This document shows, in pieces, positions 1-9,380 of a stretch of DNA of 64,000 nt. Both the position numbers and the translations under genes were made by a program. Location of the stretch: contig CAVRXL010000010.1 in assembly GCA_963725145.1 (NCBI GenBank), positions 1,398,767-1,462,766 of the forward strand. The letters are read 5' to 3'. Numbering within the stretch: the first letter of the stretch is position 1; the number at the start of each line of letters is the position of its first letter. The DNA is from DATAEE01 sp963725145 (GTDB lineage: Bacteria > Acidobacteriota > Vicinamibacteria > Vicinamibacterales > 2-12-FULL-66-21). The notes beneath the pieces are model-generated. The model saw only the letters and a list, made by a program, of their open reading frames with translations, had not been told where the DNA came from and did not search any database.

Positions 1-297
1 GCGGGCGTGCGGTAACGGTCATGTGACACATCAGTGGATCTCCTGAGTCGGCCAGTGCTTACAAAGAATTCCCGCTTGTCCTTCATCAGCGCGAGTGGCT
101 CCTCGCAAAACGAACGCCACATGTTCAGGAGGCGAAAGCCACACTGGACTGACGTTGCGATCTGGAATTCCTTCACCTGTGCTGCGCAGAACTAACCAGT
201 GCGCAGGAATGCGCAGCCTGCTGAGCGTGGGCCAGTCCGTATGTCGCGGTGTCTTGCGTCCACAGGCGTGGCGCCGATCTTGCCCCAGAGTCACCGC
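1..297. other. No gene recognised
   Basis: I see no convincing coding frame here. Overlapping short frames exist on both strands but none resembles a known family. The stretch is the upstream region of the HXXEE gene and may hold its promoter; no clear -35/-10 pair or ribosome binding site was found. Confidence 0.4.
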
Positions 298-1038
298 ATG
301 TCCGTTCCACGAACCATCGAAGCTTCACAACACCCGCCCGGCCCGGTGAGGCGAGATCGGCGACCCGCGCCAGCCTCCGAAGTCGTCGATACCCCACCAC
401 GCACCAGAGCGTGGAACAGCGTGGTTGCCGAACTGTTCCTGGTCGTCGCCATGTGGGGTGGCTATACCGCGATCGGCCTGCCACCGGTCGTGATCGTTGG
501 AGGCTCGGGTGTCGTGGCATTCGTCATCTGGCAACGGTCGTACTTGCGGCGCCCCCTCGCTCCATCGGTGATCCTTCCGCTCTTCCTGCTGACCGTCGCC
601 GCGCTCAACGTACACATGGCGGAGGAATATCTGGCGAGGTTCGGTCCCGCCATGAGTCGACTGTTCGACATCTCATGGACCGAGCGTTCGTTCCTGTTGA
701 TCTTTGCCTTCGTGGGGCCTTGTCTCTACGCCTTGACCGCGATCGGCCTCTATTACCGGATTCCGCTCGCCGGCTTCCTCGCCTGGTTCATCTTCATCGG
801 CCCCGGAGTTGCGGAATTCACGCACTTCATTTTTCCACTGCTGAGGCCCGCACTGGATCCGACCGTGCCGGCGGCGATCACCGCGACGGTGTCAAACGGA
901 CGCCTTGTCGCAGAGATGCCGAATTACTGGATAGGCGCAACCGGCCGTTATTACTTCCCCGGCCTGTACACAGCCGCACTCCCGATGATTCCAGGCATCT
1001 ACGCGATCGTTCGACTCGCAGGTCGGAGGGCGTCATGA
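298..1038 (+). CDS. HXXEE domain-containing membrane protein
   Basis: Predicted polytopic membrane protein of about 246 residues. After a basic N-terminus it has roughly six hydrophobic segments. The second loop carries HMAEEY, the H-x-x-E-E signature of the HXXEE family, and a second histidine follows in EFTHFIFP, another conserved position of that family. Function is unknown for the family. I chose the ATG at 298; the frame is open upstream with an ATG at 241, and neither has a strong Shine-Dalgarno. The stop overlaps the next gene's start (ATGA), so translation is probably coupled with the downstream NAD-dependent epimerase. Confidence 0.65.
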   Translation: MSVPRTIEASQHPPGPVRRDRRPAPASEVVDTPPRTRAWNSVVAELFLVVAMWGGYTAIGLPPVVIVGGSGVVAFVIWQRSYLRRPLAPSVILPLFLLTVAALNVHMAEEYLARFGPAMSRLFDISWTERSFLLIFAFVGPCLYALTAIGLYYRIPLAGFLAWFIFIGPGVAEFTHFIFPLLRPALDPTVPAAITATVSNGRLVAEMPNYWIGATGRYYFPGLYTAALPMIPGIYAIVRLAGRRAS

Positions 1039-2009
1039 GAGTACTTGTCGCCGGTGGCAGCGGCGCCCTCGGGATCCCGCTGACCCGTCTTCGTGTCGCC
1101 CGAGGGCACAGCGTCGTTGGCCTGATTCGCAATCCCGCCGGTGCCGATGGCGTGCGAGCGCTCGGCGCGGAACCACTGGTCGCCGACGCGCTCGATCGTG
1201 ACGGCCTACTCCGTGCCGCGAACGGCTTAACCGCGGACGCCGTCATCCATGAGCTCACCTCTTTGCGCAAACCGCCGCTTCGCGCGAACGGCATGGCCGT
1301 GACGAACCGCCTGCGAACGGAAGGCACGGCGAATCTACTAGCGGTGGCGGAACGGCTTGGCGCGAAGCGGATGGTGACCCAGTCGATCATCTTCGGCTAC
1401 GGCTTCCGCGACCACGGCGATCGGATCCTCACCGAACGCGACACATTCGGCATTCCGGCCGGCGACCTGACCGACGATGCCGTCGCTGCGCTGGCATCGG
1501 CGGAAACGCAGACGTTCAAGGCGCCGGAAGGGATCGCTCTTCGGTACGGCTTGCTGTACGGCGGCGATGGTGCGCAGATGCGCACGATGCTGAAGAAACG
1601 AGGCGTCCCGGTGTCTGTCGGTGGTTTGCTCGGGTGGGTTCACCATCTCGATGCCGCCGCGGCAACGGTCTCGGCACTCGAGGTCGGCCGAGCCGGACAG
1701 GCATACAACGTGGTCGACGATCAACCAGCGACCTGGGAGGATCTCTTCACCGCGATGGCGGCGGCCGTAGGCGCCCCTCCGCCTCGCCGACTTCCGCGCT
1801 GGCTGACCCGCCTGGTCGCCCAGTACGCTGCGAGGGTCGCCGTCGATACATCCATGCGTGTCTCGAACGCGAAGGCCAAGAACGAGCTCGCCTGGCAGCC
1901 ACGGTTTACAACCTACCGCGAGGGAATCGCGGCAATGGTGTCGGATTTGTGCCGGGAGGATCCGAACCTGTCGCGGTTACCCGCCGATAGGCTTCGAGCC
2001 GGGATGTGA
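1035..2009 (+). CDS. NAD-dependent epimerase/dehydratase family protein
   Basis: Extended short-chain dehydrogenase/reductase of 324 residues. The N-terminus MRVLVAGGSGALG holds the Rossmann GxxGxxG dinucleotide motif; later segments (VIHELT, a region around LRYGLLYGG, and VHHLDAA) follow the usual order of the epimerase family. The start codon overlaps the stop of the HXXEE gene by four bases, so both are probably one operon. The substrate cannot be told from the sequence; members act on nucleotide sugars or small carbonyl compounds. Family call is confident, the reaction is not. Confidence 0.85.
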   Translation: MRVLVAGGSGALGIPLTRLRVARGHSVVGLIRNPAGADGVRALGAEPLVADALDRDGLLRAANGLTADAVIHELTSLRKPPLRANGMAVTNRLRTEGTANLLAVAERLGAKRMVTQSIIFGYGFRDHGDRILTERDTFGIPAGDLTDDAVAALASAETQTFKAPEGIALRYGLLYGGDGAQMRTMLKKRGVPVSVGGLLGWVHHLDAAAATVSALEVGRAGQAYNVVDDQPATWEDLFTAMAAAVGAPPPRRLPRWLTRLVAQYAARVAVDTSMRVSNAKAKNELAWQPRFTTYREGIAAMVSDLCREDPNLSRLPADRLRAGM

Positions 2010-2012
2010 CGC

Positions 2013-2736
2013 ATGTTCGCCATCAACCACGCCGCGACAGCACTGATCTTCAAGCGGCGCTTCGAGAACGTGTCACTCGTCGCTCTCGTCCTCTCGGTGC
2101 AGGCAATGGAGTGTCGCGTGGGTCGCGTTGAACTATCTCGGCGTCGAGCATACGACAACCGAGCCGATCGTGCGCTACGTCGGCGACATCCACCTCGCGT
2201 ACATGCCGTACTCGCACTCCGTGCTAACGGTCCTTGGTGCAGTGTTTGTGGTGTGGTCAATGGGAGCCGTCGTCGGTCGAGCGCGCCTCGGCGCGGTCCT
2301 GAGCGTCGCAATACTGTCGCATCTCCTCCTCGATCTCGTGACGCACAACGGCGACATCGCCCTGGGCCCCTTCGACGGCGCGCCAAAATACGGAACGTTC
2401 CTGTACGGTCGACTTGCACCGCTTGCGTTTCTGGTGGAACTGGCCTACGGGCTTGTGTGCTGGTGGATCTTCCGCGGCGGTAAGGCTCTGCTTGCAGTCA
2501 TTCTGGGTTTCAATCTCGCGAATATCTCTGAGTTCTTTCGATCGATACCAGGCCCCGAAGACGCGCTGGCGGGCCGCCCTTTGACACTCGTCACCGTCAT
2601 CCTTCTCCAGATTGTCGTCACGATATGGGCAGTCTGGTGGAGCGCCGCCAGGGTGCCGACGGATGTGGTATCCGGCCGCGCCGAGAACATGTCACAGGCG
2701 GAACGCGTCACCGGTCTTGGCTTCGTAGAACGTTGA
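2013..2736 (+). pseudogene. YdjM-like membrane-bound metal-dependent hydrolase, one-base frameshift
   Basis: Two frames together form one protein of about 240 residues. It begins MFAINHAATALIFKRR in one frame and continues as NYLGVEHTTTEP in the next. Removing the G at about 2113 turns GAGTGTCGC into GAGTTCGC and restores a continuous MEFAWVALNYLGVE. Conserved histidines lie in NHAA, HLAYMPYSHS and SHLLLDLVTHNGD, matching the histidine/aspartate pattern of YdjM-type membrane proteins, with several hydrophobic helices after them. The start lies three bases after the epimerase stop, so this is the third gene of that operon. It is either a recent pseudogene or a sequencing error; the rest of the frame is intact. 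Confidence 0.6.
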
Positions 2737-2839
2737 GGCGGGAGGCTCCGGCATCGTGGGAGCCGTGCCCACCGCCACGGGAATCTGGAGGAAATCGTGT
2801 CGATAATGGGAGCAAGCCGCACACTGACGAGTCGGGAAC

Positions 2840-3313
2840 GTGCGGTTGTACCGCGCGAGCACGGGACTGGTACTGGCGGTGATGCTGTTCAGCATCGTCA
2901 ACTTCGTGTTCAACGACCGTTTTCCTTTTCCGAACGGCCCTGAAGGCGCGTTCGTCCATCTTGGATTCCCGCCGTACTTCAAGGTTGAGCTAACGATCGC
3001 CAAGATCCTCGGTGAACTTGCGCTCCTGATCCCCGCTGTTCCATTCAAGGTCAAGGAATTCGCGTACGCCGGCTTCGCGATCACGCTGGTGTCGGCAGCG
3101 ATTGCCCATTTCGGCCGCGGCGACGCACGCAATCTCAGCGTGTTGTACGTCATCGATCCGCTCGTCTTCTTCTGCCTGCTGGCGGTCTCGTACTACTACT
3201 TTGAAAAGAGCCATTCGCTCCAGGCAGGTCGCCCGCTCAGGTGCCGTTTCCCGTCACCAATCGGCTGCCGTAGCAACCATCATGAGCTCTATGGCTCACA
3301 ATCACATGGCTGA
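2840..3313 (+). CDS. DoxX-like family membrane protein
   Basis: Small membrane protein with four hydrophobic segments and the family-like stretch FPPYFKVELTIAKILGEL followed by KEFAYAGFAITLVSAAIAH, as in DoxX-like (PF13564) proteins. The start is GTG at 2840. The last 30 or so residues (after FEKSHSLQAG) do not look like the family and overlap the start of the sigma factor fragment, so the C-terminus may be altered. DoxX-like genes often sit beside ECF41-type sigma factors and NmrA-type reductases, which is what follows here. Confidence 0.75.
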   Translation: MRLYRASTGLVLAVMLFSIVNFVFNDRFPFPNGPEGAFVHLGFPPYFKVELTIAKILGELALLIPAVPFKVKEFAYAGFAITLVSAAIAHFGRGDARNLSVLYVIDPLVFFCLLAVSYYYFEKSHSLQAGRPLRCRFPSPIGCRSNHHELYGSQSHG

Positions 3314-3581
3314 CGACGGCGACTCGAAGGGGGCTCCGGATCCGTTGACGACGTTCGACGAGTACCGGAGCCTGCTTTTCTCGATCGCTTACCGGATGCT
3401 GGGAACCGTCGCCGACGCGGAAGACATGCTGCAGGATGCATTCATTCGCTGGCAGCACGCGCCGCGCGACGAGATTCGATCGCCCAAGGCGTTCCTCGTC
3501 ACGATCGCTCCAGACGTCGGTGGCGGCGGTCCGCACGTAATCCGCGAGTCGTCTTGCGTCGCGTCCGGTCATCTGCTGTGA
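3306..3581 (+). pseudogene. ECF41/SigJ-like RNA polymerase sigma factor, 5' fragment
   Basis: N-terminal part of an ECF sigma factor. The segment FDEYRSLLFSIAYRMLGTVA then DAEDMLQDAFIRWQ is region 2 of the ECF41/SigJ type, and RSPKAFLVTI is the start of the region 2/4 linker. The similarity stops at about 3508, where the frame runs into unrelated residues and ends at 3581; region 4 and the SnoaL-like C-terminal domain are missing. Possible starts are ATGs at 3282, 3291 and 3306. The break point coincides with the end of an oppositely oriented NmrA fragment, so the gene was probably cut by a rearrangement. Confidence 0.7.
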
Positions 3582-3810
3582 TGTCAGGTGTGATGTGACT
3601 CGCCCGGCCCTCGCGAAAGTAGCGCTCCAGGTCCAGCAGGCGATCCGCGAGCGCCTCGGGCATTCCCTCAGCCAGCATGCCCGCCTTCGAAGTCCGACGG
3701 CGACAGGCTGACGTGGCTGATCGGCCGACCGCCGGAAGCACTTTCGACATCTCATCGGCCATGTCGTCATAGGTCAGCGCGCTCGGGGCCGGTCAGCGTG
3801 TACGCGCTGT
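3511..3810 (-). pseudogene. NmrA-like NAD(P)H azoreductase, C-terminal fragment
   Basis: Read on the minus strand, the frames give YTLTGPE, then ALTYDDMADEMSKVL, GMLAEGMPEALADRLLDLER and VTGRDARRLADYVRTAA. Together these are the C-terminal third of an NmrA-family NAD(P)-binding reductase. At least two single-base frameshifts separate the pieces, one in GAGCGCGCTGACC near 3775. The fragment lies between a truncated sigma factor and a truncated dehalogenase. The matching middle and N-terminal pieces of this protein type occur at about 4519-4665 and 6210-6286 on the same strand. Confidence 0.65.
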
Positions 3811-4529
3811 CCCTCATGCCCGAGGCTCCGTCAGCGCCTGCAAAGCTGGAGGATTCGACCGTGGCGATTAGTGCGGAAGACAATCATCCGCGACGTCGTG
3901 TGTCCGTTCTCGACACCGAGATCAGCTTTGTCGACGCTGGTGAAGGCGTGCCCATTGTGTTCCTGCATGGCAATCCGACGTCGTCATATGTGTGGCGGAA
4001 CGTCATCCCGCACACACTGACGCTCGGGCGATGCCTGGCGCCGGACCTTGTGGGAATGGGTCGATCCGGCAAGTCGCCTGAGAACCGCTATCGCTTCGCG
4101 GATCACACGCGGTATCTCGACGAGTGGTTTGCAAAGCTCAACCTAAGTCGAGACGTCACGCTCGTCCTTCACGATTGGGGCTCGGCCCTCGGTTTCAATT
4201 GGGCGCACCGACACCCGAACGCCGTGCGTGCGATCGTGTATATGGAGGCGATCGTACGGCCGCGTCGGTGGGAGGACTTTCCCAAAGGTCGCGACGCGAT
4301 GTTTCGAGCGTTTCGCTCGGCCGAGGGGGAACATCTGATCCTGGACGACAACGCATTCATTGAAGTGGTGATGCCCAAGAGCATTCTCCGCTCCTTGAGT
4401 GACACGGAGATGGACGCCTATCGTGAGCCCTTCCGCGAGAGGGATTCACGTCTTCCAATGCTGGTCTGGCCGCGGGAGTTGCCGATCGACGGCGAGCCGG
4501 CCGATGTTGTGGCGAACGTGAATGGCTGA
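3798..4529 (+). pseudogene. Haloalkane dehalogenase-like alpha/beta hydrolase, 3'-truncated
   Basis: The protein closely follows the LinB/DhaA type: FLHGNPTSSYVWRNVIPH (oxyanion region), DLVGMGRSGKS, LVLHDWGSALGF with the nucleophile Asp, and VYMEAIVRP with the catalytic Glu. It breaks off just after LVWPRELPIDGEPADVV, about 60 residues short of the family. The missing part would carry the catalytic His, so it should be inactive. The true start is probably near 3860 (a GTG before AISAEDNHPRR); the first 20 codons overlap NmrA sequence. Both ends abut pieces of a minus-strand NmrA gene, as if this segment had been inserted into it. Confidence 0.7.
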
Positions 4530-4665
4530 TCTTCGCCTGGCCGCTCGCGCTGTCGAACGCGCCTTCAGCCCTGATCGTCGCCGCCATGAACGTACCGCGT
4601 TCTGCATGAAGCTGTTCGGCCGGAGAAACGTCCACGCCAGTCCGCTCGCAAGGCTACGGCGAGGC
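4519..4665 (-). pseudogene. NmrA-like azoreductase, middle fragment
   Basis: The minus strand encodes SGLAWTFLRPNSFMQN followed, one frame over, by TFMAATIRAEGAFDSASG and then QAKISH. This is the central segment of NmrA-type azoreductases and directly precedes, in that family, the part found at 3511-3810; only about 25 residues are missing between the two. The fragment is fused in frame to the truncated sigma-54 activator upstream of it. Its junction side contains CAAGGCTACGGCG (4649-4661, plus strand), a 13-base match to the complement of the interspersed repeat seen near 10.2 and 16.4 kb. Confidence 0.6.
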
Positions 4666-6209
4666 AGGCGCTTAGGACCGCTTCCGGCCTCCAGCGGCTC
4701 CGGCGTGATCAGGCCGCCTTCACAGAGAATCGCGACCCGCTCGAGCGCATTGCGCAGCTCCCGCACGTTTCCCGGCCAGTCGTAGTGCATGAGCGCCTCT
4801 TTGGCGTCGCGTGTCAGGCCCGACGCGGGCCGCCCGAACGTCAGGCCGATCTGTTCGAGAAATGCTTCGCTGAGGGGCAGGATGTCGGTCGGTCGTGCCC
4901 GAAGGGGCGGGAGCTTGATATCGAAGACCTGCAGCCGATAGAAGAGGTCCTCGCGAAAATCGCCGCGTTCGAGCGCCTTTTTCAGATCGCGATTGGTCGC
5001 CGCAATCACACGCACGTTTGCCTTCAACGTGCGTGTCGAGCCGAGTCGCTGGAACTCGCGCTCCTGCAGGACACGAAGGAACTTGGCCTGTGCGGATGCG
5101 CTCATCTCGGCGACTTCGTCGAGAAAAAGCACTCCGCCCGCCGCCAGCTCGATCTGCCCAGGTTTGGCCTGCTGCGCGCCAGTAAACGCGCCACGCTCAT
5201 AGCCGAAGAGCTCGGATTCGAGCAAATGCTCGGGGAGCGCCGCGCAATTCAGCGCAACGAACGGTCCGTTCGCACGGTTCGAGGCGTGATGGATGAACCT
5301 GGCGACCACTTCCTTGCCGGTGCCGGATTCGCCCACGAGCAGGACCGTCGTGTCAGTTGACGCGACCTGCGTCGCCGCCTTGAGCACCGCTTGCCACGCG
5401 TCCGACGGACCGACCATGCGTCCGGCCTTCGCCGCGAGCTCCTCGGACAACGAGCGGACGCGCGCTTCGAGACGGTCTGCTCGCAATTTGGCTTCGGCCG
5501 CCTCACGGGCCAGGTCGGCGAGTTGTTCGTGAGAGACCGCGAGGACCACGTGATCCGCGATGCGGCGGGCCATCCCCAACTGCCGGTCGTCGAACGCGTG
5601 AGACCGCTTCGACCAGAAGACGAGTGCGACCATCTGGTCGCGAGCGGGCAGGTGGACCGCCAGCATCGAGCGGTATCCCGCCGAGCGAACCCCATCCCAG
5701 AAATCCGGCGGCTCGACCGCAGGGCGGGCATTCGGGTCTTCGAGGTCGCCGATGATCGCGCTCCCGCCGCTCTCAGGGATCACGTGGTGAACCTTCATTC
5801 CGGTCGGCAGCGGTGCCCACTCGTGGGACGTGGCTTGCACGACGACGTCGCGCTGTCCATTGAGAAACGCGAACATCAACAGATCGTGAGGAAGGACCGT
5901 CGCCGCGATCTGCGAGATTTGCGGAAACACCCGACGGATGTCGAGGACCGTCGACAACGCGCGCAGCAGTTCGTCGCACGCCTCGACGTTCCGCATGCGG
6001 TCTCGCTCGAGCGCGAGCGAGTGCTGCAACGCCTCGTAGTTCTCCGCGCTCTCAATGGCGAGCGCAACCTGATTCGCGACGAGCGATAGAAACGCGAGAT
6101 CCTCTGCATCGTACAGAGTAGCGTTCTCGGCTGCCGTGAAACAGGATGCCGAGACGGCGCCGCGGCGATGTCAGGGCAGCGCACATGCCGACTGGATCCC
6201 TTGGCGCTC
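4666..6209 (-). pseudogene. Sigma-54-dependent activator (GAF-AAA+), truncated at both ends
   Basis: A GAF-like region precedes a typical sigma-54 AAA+ domain with Walker A GESGTGKE, the sigma-54 contact motif GAFTGA, Walker B VLFLDEVAEM and the WPGNVRELRN segment. The Fis-type helix-turn-helix is absent: after GLITPEPLEAG the frame runs into NmrA sequence. The N-terminus is also broken; upstream of the TTG at 6029 the frame reads ENATLYDAEDLAFLSLVANQ, and a frameshift near 6130 separates this from RRRLGILFHGSRE of a further GAF segment. Without a DNA-binding domain it cannot be a normal activator. The open frame of the last part runs from 6029 to 4446. Confidence 0.75.
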
Positions 6210-6286
6210 TGCCTTGGCTGACTCGAGCTGTTTGATGACCTCGCTGCTGAGAGCCCGCCGGCGCCGGTGACGCAGATCATGGTCAT
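6210..6286 (-). pseudogene. NmrA-like azoreductase, N-terminal fragment
   Basis: The minus strand starts ATGACCATGATCTGCGTC, giving MTMICVTGAGG, the Rossmann glycine motif of NmrA-type reductases, and after a one-base shift SSEVIKQLESAKA. A GGGAAGGGGG Shine-Dalgarno precedes the start. The similarity ends at AKA, where GAF-domain sequence of the sigma-54 activator begins. With the pieces at 4519-4665 and 3511-3810 it completes an interrupted reductase gene lacking roughly 90 residues between the first and second pieces. Confidence 0.55.
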
Positions 6287-6289
6287 TAC

Positions 6290-6730
6290 CCCCTTCCCGG
6301 AACGTGGCCTACGCCACGACGATCTCGCCGGACGGCGTGGGTCACGTCCGGCTGCGTCGCGGGGCGAGGCAGGCAGCTTCGGCTGGACGGTGCGGGCCAT
6401 CGTCTGGCGTCCCGGTCAACAGATCGACAAGACCTGCCCGATCGAGAAGCTGACGGACCCGCGCGGTGGTCTCCACAACTCGAAGCACGCCGCGGGCGGC
6501 TGTCGCCATGTTGTAGACATGGATCAGCTCGCCCAGACCCGCCCGCGTCCAGAGCCGAGACTCGGGACAGATCGAGCAGGATTCGTCGGCCGCCGCGGCG
6601 CAAGAGCGTGCTGACGCTGCGCCGCAGCTCCGCCGCCGACGGGCACGCGCAAGCGGACCTTGAAGTGCGAAGGATCGACGCGCGCGCACGAGCGTTTTTC
6701 TCGAATGTGAGATCATTGGAGTCCTTCCCG
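6290..6730 (-). pseudogene. STAS-domain (anti-sigma factor antagonist-like) protein, frameshifted
   Basis: The minus strand encodes LRRSVSTLLRRGGRRILLDL then SRVSALDA in one frame and GLGELIHVYNMATAARGVLR then VVETTARVRQLLDRAGLVDL in another: a STAS domain with the usual strand-helix order. The shift is explained by a four-base tandem duplication (CCCG twice, 6538-6545). Another shift lies near the start (around the residues VPVGG). The phosphorylatable residue of anti-anti-sigma factors would be near SALDA, and a serine is present there. The gene ends just before the NmrA N-terminal fragment. Confidence 0.5.
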
Positions 6731-6934
6731 CTGAGCGGGCTCCCGCCATCTGAACGGGGCACAAGCGGTAGAACACGCGAGAGCTCGCGTTCAATTCCCA
6801 CGTCGGTTTCCGGACCGCACACGCCGTGTGCGCGTCCCGCCTCCGAACACGTCATGCCCTTCTATTGATAAGTCGAAGACGGAGCGTCCCGGATCGACAT
6901 TCGACCGACGACCTCCGCGGACGCGCTGCGCCGC

Positions 6935-9276
6935 TCAGAATCCGACGATCAGGCTGATCCGGGCGGTTCGGGGGAGTGTGGGATGGAAGTGGATGTCGTC
7001 GACGCCGCCCGCGGGCTCGCCTGGCAGCCGCGACGTGTAGAAGTAGTCGATGTCGCTGTTCTTCGCGTCGAAGATGTTGAAGACGTCGAGCGCCAGCCGC
7101 ACGGTGTTGCTGAACTTGTAGCCAGCCTCGAGGTTGACCAGGCTCGTGGCCTCCGACCGGACGGAATTGTCCTCGATGAGCGGGCGCGGGCCGAAGTACC
7201 GCCACCGCACGCTGCCGAAGATGTTCCGCACGCTGTCCACCGTCGCGCCGCCCGAGACGACCGTCGCGACGGCGCCCGGAACCAGGTCGCCCGCGGGATC
7301 GTCGTCGGTGAAGCGCGCGCTGGAGACGGCGAGGTCGAAGTCGAACGTCAACCACGGCCGCGGCGAGTAGTAGTTGGCCCACTCGACGCCGTACCGGTGG
7401 CTCGGACGACCGGCCTCGGTCGTCCCGGCGTCGCCGATGAAGATCAACTCCGAGTCGAGGCTCAGCGTCCAGACGGTGAGGCTCGTTTGCAGACCCGGGA
7501 TCCGAACGCTTCTGATGCCAAGCTCCGCGCCCCTCGCGCGCGCGAGCGGCGTCACTCGTTCGGCTGGCGCGCCGTGTCGTCGGATCGACGGTGATCGTCG
7601 CGCCGCGCGCGTCGTTGCTGTGAAAGCCGAGCCCGGCGTTGACGTACAGCTCCGTGCCGTGCCACGGCCCGAACATCGCTCCGGCCTTCGGGCTGACGAG
7701 CGCGGCGTGGTCCGTTCCCGAGTTCGCCGGCTCACCAGCGTCGACGTCGAAGCGATACCAATCCACGCGCGCGCCGGCGAGCGTGCGAAGCCAGGGCGTC
7801 CACTGCGTCTCGTTCTGGGCGAATCCGCCGGCGCTCGTCTGAAGCACCGAGTCCTGCCGGATCGTTTCCAGCGGCCGGCGCGCGACCGTGTGATACAGGC
7901 CGACGTTAGAGATGTTGTCGTTGCGAAGCTGAAGGCCGACCGTATTCTGGACAGCCCGGCCCGCCCATCGACCGAGCCGCCGGTGACTCAGTCGTGCGCC
8001 CGAGACGAAGCGATGATCGGCCTGGCGGAACTGATCGCCGTTCTCCGGGTCGTCGAGGAAGTAAGTGAAGTTGGAGAACAGGTTCAGATCGTACGCGAGG
8101 CCGAACGCCGTCAGCTTCGTGCTCGCGTTGTTTCGCGTGCGCTGCCATTCGAACGATCCGCTGTAGCGGTACGAATCGCCGCCATCCGTCGTGTCGATCG
8201 TCCCGAACCGATCGAGCGTTCCATCGTCTACGGCGCGCGACGGAATCTGGTCGGTCGAGTCCCAGACGCCGCGGTACCCCATCCCCGTGAGCGCGAAGCC
8301 GTTCTGCGTGTCGCCGCGGCTGTAGCGGACGAGGCCGTTGACCTTCCGGAAGCTGTCCGGCTGCTCCCACGGCCCGTCGTTGTGCTGCACTTCGAGCGCG
8401 GCGAGCAGGCGGCCCTGGCCGATCGCCGGGGACGCGGCCGCGAGCACGCGGCCGAACCCCTCGTCGCCGCCGCCGGCGCGGACGATCGGACGCGCCAGGC
8501 TGTTCGTGTAGTTGATGTTGGCGGCGCCCGCGGTCGCGAAGTCCCCCTGGTCCGCGAAGTAGGGTCCTTTCGAGTACTGCACGCCGCTGACGAGCTCGGG
8601 AATGAGGAAATTGAGATCCGCGTAGCCGTGGCCATGCCCGTGCGTCGGGAGATTCACGGGGATGCCCGCGACCGTCGTGGCGAAATCGGTTCCGTGATCG
8701 AGGTTGAACCCTCGCAAGTAGGTACTGATTCGCCTTGCCTTCTCCGCTGTGCTGACTGATCACCATCCCGGGAACGGTCTCGAGCACCTCGCCGGTGCGC
8801 ATGATCGGACGCGTGTCGAGCTGACGAGCGGTGATCGCGCCCTGACTGGCGGACTGGGCGATGCCCACCAGGTTCTGCGCCGGATCCTCGACGTCGGCAA
8901 GGTTGGTGAACGTGGATTTGCCGGTGACCGTCACGTCCGCGTGGAGGGCAAGTTGCAGCACGACATTCGAGCGCACCGTGCCGGCCGCCGGCACGACGAC
9001 CGTTCGCCGCGCGGTCGAGAAATTGACCAGCGAATAGACGACCTGAGCCTCGCCAGGCGCGAGATTGTCGAACCGGTACGCGCCTTGCGCATCCGTTGCC
9101 GTCTGCCGCGTGTGGCCCGCAGCCATCGTCAGCTCGACGACGACGCCCGGCAGCAAACCGCCGGTTTCGTCGCGGACGACGCCGACGACCTCAGAGGTCT
9201 GTGCGACGGCGGTTCCGGCGAAGAGCAGGACGCCCAGGGTCGAACGAATCAGAAAGCCCGCGCGCGGGTGCAACAT
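6935..9276 (-). pseudogene. TonB-dependent receptor, two frameshifts
   Basis: Outer-membrane receptor of about 775 residues. It starts with a signal peptide (GVLLFAGTAVAQ), then a carboxypeptidase-regulatory-like domain (VVGVVRDETGGLLPGVVVEL), a TonB plug (TGEVLETVPGMVISQHSGEG) and a beta-barrel ending RISLIVGF with a terminal Phe. The barrel runs in three frames: a one-base insertion near 8725 changes QYLLRGFN into QYLLARVQ, and a second shift near 7570 precedes ERVTPLARARGAELGIRS. All parts are otherwise well conserved in order, so this is a recent pseudogene or two sequencing errors. The ligand is unknown. Confidence 0.8.
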
Positions 9277-9362
9277 GCCGCTCCTGGAGGATACGCGAAA
9301 CAGCCCGGTATCCGCTTACTCTACGGAGCGGTCCTTCGTTTGGATTTGCAGCCCACAGGTGG

Positions 9363-9380
9363 CACGAGGCTTCAGCCTCG
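9363..9380. repeat. Palindrome ACGAGGCT-TC-AGCCTCGT
   Basis: A perfect 8-bp inverted repeat with a two-base centre lies between the TonB receptor and the YciI genes. The same arms occur twice near 16.46-16.50 kb. It belongs to the family of short intergenic palindromes in this window and could act as a terminator-like hairpin for the minus-strand YciI genes. Confidence 0.7.

Noticed and set aside
7374..8759. Open frame of 461 codons opposite the TonB receptor
   Set aside because: Shadow of the receptor's barrel coding region; no recognisable protein family.
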